Below, one piece after another: positions 1 through 5,386 of a stretch of DNA of 5,386 bases. Position numbers and translations under genes: made by a program. The notes under the pieces are model-generated. The model was not told the origin of the DNA. It made no database searches and saw only the letters and a list, made by a program, of their open reading frames with translations. Numbering within the stretch: the stretch's first letter is position 1; each line of letters starts with the position of its first letter. The stretch spans positions 1 to 5,386 of the forward strand of contig JAFZQP010000175.1 of assembly GCA_017620345.1 (NCBI GenBank). Direction: 5' to 3'. The stretch comes from Lachnospiraceae bacterium (GTDB lineage: Bacteria > Bacillota_A > Clostridia > Lachnospirales > Lachnospiraceae).

Positions 1-1834
1 CAAGGTTGTTTCAACCATAACCTCTCACGGCCCCGGCTATCTTGACAAGAGCAAGGAGACCATCGTTGGTTTCCAGACAGACAAGCCTTTCAAGCGTTCA
101 CTTCAGCCTTACGGCGGTATCCGCATGGCAGAGAAGGCTTGCTCGGACAACGGATATGAAGTTGATCCCGAGATTTCAGAGTTCTTCACCACTCACAGAA
201 AAACACATAACACAGGCTGCTTTGATGCATACACTGCAGAGATGAGAGCATGCCGTTCTTCACACATCATCACCGGTCTTCCCGATGCATACGGACGTGG
301 ACGTATCATCGGCGACTATCGTCGTGTTGCACTCTACGGTATCGACAGACTTATCGAGGACAAGCAGGCACAGAAGGATTCTACCGGACGTGTTATGACC
401 GATGACGTTATCCGTCTTCGTGAAGAGATCTCAGAGCAGATGGTAGCTCTTAAGATGATGAAGGAAATGGCAGCCTCTTACGGCTGTGATATCTCAAAGC
501 CCGCTGCAAACGTACAGGAAGCTATCCAGTGGACATACTTCGGATACCTTTGCTCAGTTAAGGAGCAGAACGGTGCCGCTATGAGCCTTGGACGTACTTC
601 AACATTCATCGACTGCTATGCACAGCGTGACCTTAAGAACGGAACCTTCACCGAGGAGCAGATCCAGGAGTTCATTGATCACTTCATCATGAAGCTTCGT
701 TGCGTTAAGTTCGCTCGTACTCCCGAGTACAACCAGATCTTCGCAGGCGATCCCGTTTGGGTTACCGAGTCACTCGGCGGCGTAGGCGTTGACGGAAGAC
801 ACATGGTTACCAAGACCTCTTTCCGTTATCTCCACACCCTTGAAAACCTTGGTGCATCACCCGAGCCCAACCTCACAGTTCTCTGGTCAACCAGACTTCC
901 TGAGGGATGGAAGAAATACTGCGCTAAGATTTCTATCACCACATCTTCAATCCAGTACGAGAACGACGACCTCATGAGAGTTGTTCACGGCGATGACTAC
1001 GGAATCGCTTGCTGCGTATCTTCCATGAGAATCGGTAAAGAGATGCAGTTCTTCGGAGCACGTGCTAACCTTGCTAAGTGTCTCCTCTATGCTCTTAACG
1101 GCGGTATCGACGAAGTTACCAAGAAGCAGGTTGGACCTAAGTATCGTCCTGTAACCGGCGACGTTCTTGAGTATCAGGATGTATATGACAAGTTCATGGA
1201 TATGATGGAGTGGCAGGCTGACGTTTACGTTAACACCCTCAACATCATCCACTACATGCATGACAAGTACTGCTATGAGAGAGCAGAGATGGCTCTTCAT
1301 GACAGAGACGTTAAGAGATATTTCGCTACAGGTGTTGCAGGTCTTTCAATCGTTGCTGACTCACTCTCCGCTATCAAGTATGCGAAGGTTGAGGTTGTTC
1401 GTGACGAGGACGGCATCATCGTAGACTTCAAGACAACCGGTGACTTCCCTAAGTACGGTAATGACGATGACCGTGTAGACGATATCGCTCAGGATATCGT
1501 TCACAAGTTCATGACCGCTGTAAGACGTCATCACACCTATAGAAACGGTGTTCCTACTACTTCCATCCTTACCATCACTTCAAACGTTACTTACGGTAAG
1601 GCAACAGGTAACACTCCTGACGGACGTAAGAAGGGACAGCCTTTCGCACCCGGAGCAAACCCGATGCACGGCCGTGATACCCACGGTGCTGTTGCTTCCC
1701 TTTCATCCGTATCCAAGCTTCCTTTCAATGATGCACAGGATGGTATCTCCAATACCTTCACCATCATCCCCGGAGCTCTCGGCAAGGAAGATAAGGTATT
1801 CGCAGGCGATATCGAGCTCGACCTTAACAAGTAA
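1..1834 (+). CDS. pflB: Pyruvate formate-lyase catalytic core, 5'-truncated by the window, lacking the glycyl radical domain
   Basis: Formate C-acetyltransferase converts pyruvate and CoA to acetyl-CoA and formate in anaerobic sugar fermentation, in the cytoplasm. The frame is open from base 2 and gives 610 residues. Compared with E. coli PflB from memory, about 75 N-terminal residues lie outside the window. Strongly conserved blocks include [71 protein letters not shown] and GANPMHGRD. The catalytic Cys-Cys pair (E. coli C418/C419) is at fragment residues 337-338, codons 1010-1015, within IACCVS. The chain ends at [20 protein letters not shown], just after the segment where E. coli PflB reads NALGKDDEV. 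The whole C-terminal glycyl radical domain is therefore missing and is supplied by the gene at 2084-2329. Codon use is strongly biased (CTT, CGT, AAG), as expected of an abundant enzyme. Family assignment is very secure; dependence on the separate radical domain is inference. Confidence 0.97.
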   Translation, partial: KVVSTITSHGPGYLDKSKETIVGFQTDKPFKRSLQPYGGIRMAEKACSDNGYEVDPEISEFFTTHRKTHNTGCFDAYTAEMRACRSSHIITGLPDAYGRGRIIGDYRRVALYGIDRLIEDKQAQKDSTGRVMTDDVIRLREEISEQMVALKMMKEMAASYGCDISKPAANVQEAIQWTYFGYLCSVKEQNGAAMSLGRTSTFIDCYAQRDLKNGTFTEEQIQEFIDHFIMKLRCVKFARTPEYNQIFAGDPVWVTESLGGVGVDGRHMVTKTSFRYLHTLENLGASPEPNLTVLWSTRLPEGWKKYCAKISITTSSIQYENDDLMRVVHGDDYGIACCVSSMRIGKEMQFFGARANLAKCLLYALNGGIDEVTKKQVGPKYRPVTGDVLEYQDVYDKFMDMMEWQADVYVNTLNIIHYMHDKYCYERAEMALHDRDVKRYFATGVAGLSIVADSLSAIKYAKVEVVRDEDGIIVDFKTTGDFPKYGNDDDRVDDIAQDIVHKFMTAVRRHHTYRNGVPTTSILTITSNVTYGKATGNTPDGRKKGQPFAPGANPMHGRDTHGAVASLSSVSKLPFNDAQDGISNTFTIIPGALGKEDKVFAGDIELDLNK

Positions 1835-1848
1835 TTTATTCTAAGAAT

Positions 1849-1855
1849 AAGGAGG
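1849..1855 (+). promoter_or_regulatory. Ribosome binding site of the Cys-rich small gene
   Basis: AAGGAGG lies 5 bases before the ATG at 1861 and 14 bases after the stop codon of the PFL core. It shows that the small gene is translated independently and is not a readthrough extension of the core. Confidence 0.85.
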
Positions 1856-1860
1856 CAGTC

Positions 1861-2064
1861 ATGGACGAGAAGGAAAAGATTGACGATCTCATAAAGATGC
1901 TGGATTCCGGCATGGCAAAAGGCGTCGGACATGTAAATGTCGAAGCAAACGCCGAGACCGAAGAAAAGTGTGATGTCCAGACAATGGGTTGCACCGACTG
2001 CTCGAGAACACCTCTCGCTTGCAGCGTTCCGACTCTCCATGACGGTCTGGATGACTTCAAATAA
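1861..2064 (+). CDS. Small Cys-rich protein, degenerate paralogue of the glycyl radical domain N-terminus; function unknown
   Basis: I do not recognise this 67-residue protein as a named family. Residues 7-31 align without gaps to residues 9-33 of the glycyl radical protein encoded downstream, with 9 of 25 identical, including the LLD-like helix and the G-x2-H-x-N-V strand (KGVGHVNV against KGGHHLNV). After that the similarity ends: there is no [12 protein letters not shown] segment, hence no radical glycine. The second half instead has four cysteines at 37, 44, 47 and 54, spaced C-x6-C-x2-C-x6-C, and ends in VPTLHDGLDDF. No signal peptide or membrane segment is visible, so it is probably cytoplasmic. 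It lies between the two halves of PFL, 26 bases after one and 19 before the other, each gap holding a strong ribosome site, so co-transcription is very likely. Its codons differ from both neighbours: 0 of 5 Leu codons are CTT. Possible roles, all inference: a Cys-ligated metal or Fe-S subunit, a redox-sensing cap on the core's docking site, or a protective placeholder. That it is a real gene is likely; function is unknown. Confidence 0.85.
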   Translation: MDEKEKIDDLIKMLDSGMAKGVGHVNVEANAETEEKCDVQTMGCTDCSRTPLACSVPTLHDGLDDFK

Positions 2065-2068
2065 GAAT

Positions 2069-2074
2069 AGGAGG
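2069..2074 (+). promoter_or_regulatory. Ribosome binding site of the glycyl radical subunit gene
   Basis: AGGAGG lies 9 bases before the ATG at 2084. It begins 5 bases after the stop codon of the Cys-rich gene and fixes the start of the radical subunit. Confidence 0.85.
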
Positions 2075-2083
2075 ACATAGAAA

Positions 2084-2329
2084 ATGGCACAGGCTAACAG
2101 TGCACAGGTTGATAACCTTGTAAATCTTCTTGATGGTTACGCTACCAAGGGCGGACATCATCTTAATGTAAACGTACTTAACAGAGATACTCTCCTTGAT
2201 GCTCAGCAGCATCCCGAGAACTATCCTCAGCTTACCATCCGTGTTTCAGGATACGCTGTAAACTTCATCAAGCTTACTCCCGAACAGCAGGCTGACGTTA
2301 TCTCAAGAACCTTCCACGAGGCTATCTAA
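2084..2329 (+). CDS. grcA: Free-standing glycyl radical domain subunit of split pyruvate formate-lyase (GrcA-like)
   Basis: This 81-residue protein is the C-terminal domain of PFL encoded as its own chain. It matches the E. coli PflB C-terminus throughout: [16 protein letters not shown], then [16 protein letters not shown], then [14 protein letters not shown]. The radical-bearing glycine (E. coli G734) is Gly56, codon 2249-2251 (GGA). In the family this glycine is oxidised to a stable radical by the radical-SAM enzyme PflA, and the radical is passed to the Cys-Cys pair in the barrel. The same domain occurs alone in E. coli GrcA (YfiD), which repairs oxygen-cleaved PFL, but GrcA is longer at its N-terminus (127 residues) and supplements a complete PFL. 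Here the neighbouring core has no such domain, so this chain is probably an obligatory subunit (inference). The first eight residues, MAQANSAQ, have no PFL counterpart. Codon bias matches the core (8 of 9 Leu are CTT). The symbol grcA is given by similarity only; a name as a second PFL subunit would suit the context better. Confidence 0.95.
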   Translation: MAQANSAQVDNLVNLLDGYATKGGHHLNVNVLNRDTLLDAQQHPENYPQLTIRVSGYAVNFIKLTPEQQADVISRTFHEAI

Positions 2330-2353
2330 GATAACACTAAGTTAGAAACATGT

Positions 2354-2385
2354 TAAACCCCCGAGTCTTTCGGGGGTTTACTTTT
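2354..2385 (+). terminator. Intrinsic terminator of the PFL operon
   Basis: A perfect 10-bp inverted repeat (TAAACCCCCG at 2354-2363, CGGGGGTTTA at 2371-2380) can be extended by an A-T pair to leave a five-base loop. It is followed by C and four T residues. It begins 24 bases after the stop codon of the radical subunit gene. The stem is strong and GC-rich; the T tract is short, although the TTTA at the base of the stem adds further uridines. Confidence 0.9.
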
Positions 2386-2405
2386 GCCCGTATTTCCCAT
2401 AAAAT
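2377..2405 (+). promoter_or_regulatory. Candidate sigma-A-type promoter for the histidine kinase gene
   Basis: TTTACT at 2377-2382 (4 of 6 to TTGACA) and TAAAAT at 2400-2405 (5 of 6 to TATAAT) are separated by exactly 17 bases. Transcription would start near 2412 and leave a leader of about 30 bases before the kinase ATG. The -35 element overlaps the last bases of the upstream terminator stem. The match is reasonable, but such matches are common by chance in AT-rich intergenic DNA. Confidence 0.4.
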
Positions 2406-2428
2406 AAAGGTGGTATGACGTAATTTCC

Positions 2429-2435
2429 GAGGGTG
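2429..2435 (+). promoter_or_regulatory. Ribosome binding site of the histidine kinase gene
   Basis: GAGGGTG lies 7 bases before the ATG at 2443. An in-frame TGA at 2434-2436 rules out any start further upstream, so together these fix the kinase start codon. Confidence 0.7.
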
Positions 2436-2442
2436 ACATCTG

Positions 2443-5386
2443 ATGAACATCGAAATGTTTTTAAATGTATATACGTTATTTGCCGCAGGTGTCGGATTAT
2501 TCCTGTGTATCTATCGTTATGTCGAGACACCCAAGAAGATCTACCTCTTTTCAACCCTCTTTTTCCTGGCTCACTTTCTGAGCGACTACTACTGGACTAT
2601 CTACATTCTTATAATGAATGATGATCCGAATATATCCGCGCTGCTGGCATATTTCGGATGGAATGTTTCATATATTTTCCTTATCCTTTCGATCTTTACC
2701 ATACAGTCAAAAGAAGAAGGCAGATTCATCACGCCTTTTATGTTCATTCCCATCCCCATCAATATTGCGCAATATATTCTTTATATGCAGTTCGGCGGCT
2801 TCATCAACAACACCTGGCAGCTTCTTGCCAGCACAACGATCGCCGTTCTATGCACAAGAAGTCTTTTCTACTGGCTCAAAAACAGAAAAAACGGTGCCGG
2901 GTTCCCCCGCTATCAGTTCTGCGTTCTTCTGTTTACCGTGACCGAATACTGCATGTGGACATCATCATGCTTTGATTCAGCATTGACCGATAACCTTTAC
3001 AATATTTTCTCATTTATCAATTTCACACTCGATTTCTTTATATATCTGTCTGTCAGAAGATCAGCCGGTATATTCGATGAACCCGATGATGATAAGATCC
3101 GGATCAACGCAAGATTCCGCATGGTTTTCCAGGTGCTTATCGCCTTCATCATCTGCATCTGCTGCGCAAGCGGTTATATGTTTGCCAGAAGAATGAAAGA
3201 CAGACTGGCCTCCCTTCCTTCCGAGTTGATGTCAGACAATGATTATACAAAGATCGCTCTGATGCTTTTCGGGATTTCCCTCGTTTTCGTTGTGATCATT
3301 TTGATCCTGATGCTCTTTGTCAGGCTTTATTACAGGTACAAGAAAAACCATCCCGTTATTGAGCAGCGAAAAAAAGGACGTTTTAATTTCCTCTTCACTC
3401 TCTCGATCACCTTTGCATTTATGGTTCTTGCCGTTATTTACACTTCCACTCTTCTGTTCAGAGAGGCTTCATCGAGTCTCCTTGTTCAATGCGAAGATGA
3501 AGTGGCCGGAATCTCCACTACTCTTTCAAATTATCTCGAAACCGGTAAATCGGTTCTGTGGGTTACTGCCGATTCCATCGACCAGATGAGAGTCAACGGC
3601 ATCGAGAACGATAAGATTCACGAGATACTCCGTGTCGAATCCCACAATCAGGCAAATCAGTTTGATGAAAACTTCACCGGTATCTATGCCTATATTAATG
3701 GCGAATTTCTCGACGGCCTCGACTGGGTACCTCCCGAGGGCTACGATCCTGTGATGAGGGACTGGTACATAAATGCCGTTTATGCGGGAGGAGAAGTTAC
3801 CATTATTCCGCCTTATGTCGATGCACAGACCGGCGATGTCATCATTTCCATAAGTAAAATGCTTATCGACAAAGAAAGCGTTGTATCACTTGATGTAGCA
3901 CTTAATTATATTCAGGATCTGGTCAGCCAGATCAGCATTAACGGTTACGGCTACGGAATGATCATAGACAAAAACGGCATGATCATTTCACACCGCGACA
4001 AAAATATGAACGGGCAATATATCGGCGATGTTCTTGGCACCGATGCTTTCCTGGATGCCGTTTTGAAGATCAAAAACGGAAGCCTTAATATCGATATAGA
4101 CGGAAAGAAAAATATTGCATTTGTCTCTGAAGTAGATGAACAGTGGTATACGGTTGTCGTAGTGGAAAGAAATGAATTCTTTTCCGACATCTATATAAAA
4201 CTGATTGTTAATACAAGTGTATATGTGATCATTTTCTTCCTGATCACTTTCTTCTACTTTATGAGCTACAAGAATGAGCAGACTGCAAATCTCAAGATGG
4301 AGAAGCTCATAAAAGAGAGTCAACAGCAGGAGTATGAGGCAAAGATCCTCAAGCTTGAAAAGTCCGCGGCGGATGAGGCAAACAAAGCAAAAAGCCGTTT
4401 CCTTGCGGATATGTCTCACGAGATAAGAACGCCCATAAATACAGTCCTGGGTATGAACGAAATGATACTGAGAGAAGCTGAAGATACAAACATTCTCGAG
4501 TATGCAGACAGTATCAGATCTTCCGGAAAAACTCTGCTCAACCTTATAAACAGTATTCTCGATTTTTCAAAGATCGAGGACGGAAAAATGGATATCGTTC
4601 CGGTCGATTATAAAACTGCCGAAGTGGTCAGATATCTTTATACTTCTGTGGCTGAAAGAGCTTCCGGAAAGGGACTCGAATTTTCGGTTAAAGTCGATCC
4701 TCTCATTCCGGTTACTCTCCGCGGAGACGATATGCGTCTGTGCCAGGTGATCATGAATCTCCTTACCAACGCAGTCAAATATACAAACGAAGGCAAGGTC
4801 GAACTGTCCTTTAAAAATGCCGGACGAAACGACGAAAGTGTAAAGCTTCATGTCGAAGTAACAGACACCGGCATCGGAATAAAAAAAGAAGATCTTCCAA
4901 GGCTCTTTGAATCATTTGAAAGACTTGACGTTGAGAAGAACAGGACCATCGAGGGAACAGGCCTCGGAATGTCCATCGTCACAAGGCTTCTTTCCATGAT
5001 GGGCAGTAAGCTCTATGTGGAGAGTGAATACGGAGTCGGATCTAAATTCTACTTCGACATAAAACAGGAGATCGTTGATGACGAGATCATCGGCGAATTT
5101 TCCATAAGCAGTGAAAACGACAATATCAATGATCCTTCGAAGCGCTACAGGGAATCTTTCCATGCTCCGAATGCCAACATACTTATCGTCGACGACACTA
5201 AGATGAACCTTAAGGTTGCCGCAAATCTGCTTAAAAAGACAATGATGAATATCGACACCTCCATAAGCGGAAACGGTGCTCTGGAGCTTTGCCGTAAGGT
5301 CAAATATGACATTATTCTGATGGACCAGCGCATGCCCGGAATGGATGGAACGCAGACGCTCCACAAGATAAGAGAAGATTCTGTAG
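2443..5386 (+). CDS. Hybrid sensor histidine kinase with multi-pass membrane region, dCache sensor, HisKA, HATPase and receiver; 3'-truncated by the window
   Basis: The frame is open for 981 codons to the window edge, with no stop. It encodes an inner-membrane sensor kinase. Order of parts: seven hydrophobic helices at about residues 5-25, 33-57, 67-87, 98-118, 126-145, 158-178 and 187-204; three more at 228-247, 270-296 and 314-339; an extracellular dCache domain at about 342-583; a helix at 585-607; a coiled coil at about 610-655; HisKA with FLADMSHEIRTPIN and phospho-acceptor His659; an HATPase with N box (N772, N776), G1 DTGIG 808-812, F box LFESFE and G2 GTGLG 838-842; and a receiver from about 911 with acidic pair D917-D918 and phospho-acceptor Asp961 in LMDQRMPGMDG. 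Arg/Lys-rich loops after helices 1, 3, 5, 7 and 9 fit a topology with the N-terminus outside and the kinase inside. No HAMP domain is evident. The rest of the receiver, and possibly an Hpt or further receiver domain, lies beyond the window. The dCache domain carries the residue set associated with amino-acid binding, so the ligand may be an amino acid (inference). The regulatory target is unknown. Confidence 0.95.
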   Translation, partial: MNIEMFLNVYTLFAAGVGLFLCIYRYVETPKKIYLFSTLFFLAHFLSDYYWTIYILIMNDDPNISALLAYFGWNVSYIFLILSIFTIQSKEEGRFITPFMFIPIPINIAQYILYMQFGGFINNTWQLLASTTIAVLCTRSLFYWLKNRKNGAGFPRYQFCVLLFTVTEYCMWTSSCFDSALTDNLYNIFSFINFTLDFFIYLSVRRSAGIFDEPDDDKIRINARFRMVFQVLIAFIICICCASGYMFARRMKDRLASLPSELMSDNDYTKIALMLFGISLVFVVIILILMLFVRLYYRYKKNHPVIEQRKKGRFNFLFTLSITFAFMVLAVIYTSTLLFREASSSLLVQCEDEVAGISTTLSNYLETGKSVLWVTADSIDQMRVNGIENDKIHEILRVESHNQANQFDENFTGIYAYINGEFLDGLDWVPPEGYDPVMRDWYINAVYAGGEVTIIPPYVDAQTGDVIISISKMLIDKESVVSLDVALNYIQDLVSQISINGYGYGMIIDKNGMIISHRDKNMNGQYIGDVLGTDAFLDAVLKIKNGSLNIDIDGKKNIAFVSEVDEQWYTVVVVERNEFFSDIYIKLIVNTSVYVIIFFLITFFYFMSYKNEQTANLKMEKLIKESQQQEYEAKILKLEKSAADEANKAKSRFLADMSHEIRTPINTVLGMNEMILREAEDTNILEYADSIRSSGKTLLNLINSILDFSKIEDGKMDIVPVDYKTAEVVRYLYTSVAERASGKGLEFSVKVDPLIPVTLRGDDMRLCQVIMNLLTNAVKYTNEGKVELSFKNAGRNDESVKLHVEVTDTGIGIKKEDLPRLFESFERLDVEKNRTIEGTGLGMSIVTRLLSMMGSKLYVESEYGVGSKFYFDIKQEIVDDEIIGEFSISSENDNINDPSKRYRESFHAPNANILIVDDTKMNLKVAANLLKKTMMNIDTSISGNGALELCRKVKYDIILMDQRMPGMDGTQTLHKIREDSV

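Noticed and set aside
1836..1850. Inverted repeat TTATTC-TAA-GAATAA just before the first small gene
   Set aside because: The 6-bp stem has a single G-C pair and a three-base loop, too weak to be a convincing terminator, processing hairpin or translational switch; probably chance in an AT-rich gap.
1832..1860. Stop-codon readthrough or recoding at the end of the PFL core
   Set aside because: Translation past the TAA in the same frame does not resemble the glycyl radical domain, and the later genes have their own starts.
1591..2040. 149-codon reading frame on the minus strand across the end of the PFL core and the small gene
   Set aside because: It is antisense to well-supported coding sequence, has no convincing ribosome site, and its composition is what the reverse of codon-biased genes gives.
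1832..2084. Split PFL as a sequencing error or pseudogene by frameshift
   Set aside because: The break contains a separate gene with its own start and Cys-rich sequence, both small genes have near-consensus ribosome sites, and core and radical domain keep all active-site residues.
2347..2354. Palindrome AACATGTT before the terminator
   Set aside because: An 8-bp palindrome is expected by chance at this scale, and nothing nearby suggests an operator there.
2433..3589. Plus-strand frames of 62-107 codons in other phases within the kinase N-terminal region
   Set aside because: They overlap the membrane-helix coding sequence in the wrong phase and have Ser- and Phe-rich translations typical of shifted frames.
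3951..5366. Several minus-strand frames of 73-150 codons opposite the histidine kinase
   Set aside because: The plus strand is one continuous kinase frame with recognisable domains; the minus frames are shadows without motifs.

Overview
The window looks like chromosomal DNA from an anaerobic, fermentative Firmicute, most likely a clostridium of the Lachnospiraceae type. This rests on a highly expressed pyruvate formate-lyase, strong AGGAGG ribosome sites, moderate GC and a large hybrid sensor kinase of the dCache/HisKA/REC type. The taxonomic assignment is inference.

Region 1 (1-2329) is a fermentation operon whose 5' end lies outside the window. It encodes pyruvate formate-lyase (PFL), but not as the usual single chain of about 750 residues. 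The first gene (1-1834) holds the catalytic barrel with the Cys-Cys pair and stops where the glycyl radical domain would begin. The third gene (2084-2329) is a free-standing 81-residue glycyl radical domain with an intact RVSGYAV motif. Between them sits a 67-residue protein (1861-2064). Its first half is a paralogue of the start of the glycyl radical domain, and its second half is a tail with four cysteines and no radical glycine. Both small genes have their own near-consensus ribosome sites. The operon ends in a strong intrinsic terminator (2354-2385). I infer that the core and the 81-residue chain assemble into a two-chain PFL and that the Cys-rich protein is an accessory or regulatory subunit. 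No PFL-activating enzyme gene is present.

Region 2 (2386-2442) is a short intergenic stretch with a plausible sigma-A-type promoter, whose -35 element overlaps the end of the terminator, and a ribosome site.

Region 3 (2443-5386) is one long reading frame, open at the right edge of the window. It encodes a hybrid sensor histidine kinase: about ten N-terminal membrane helices, an extracellular dCache domain carrying the amino-acid-binding residue set, another membrane helix, a coiled coil, HisKA, HATPase and the first half of a receiver domain. It appears to be a separate transcription unit, and nothing in the sequence links its signalling to the PFL operon.

The most interesting part is the three-gene split PFL unit, especially the unrecognised Cys-rich protein.
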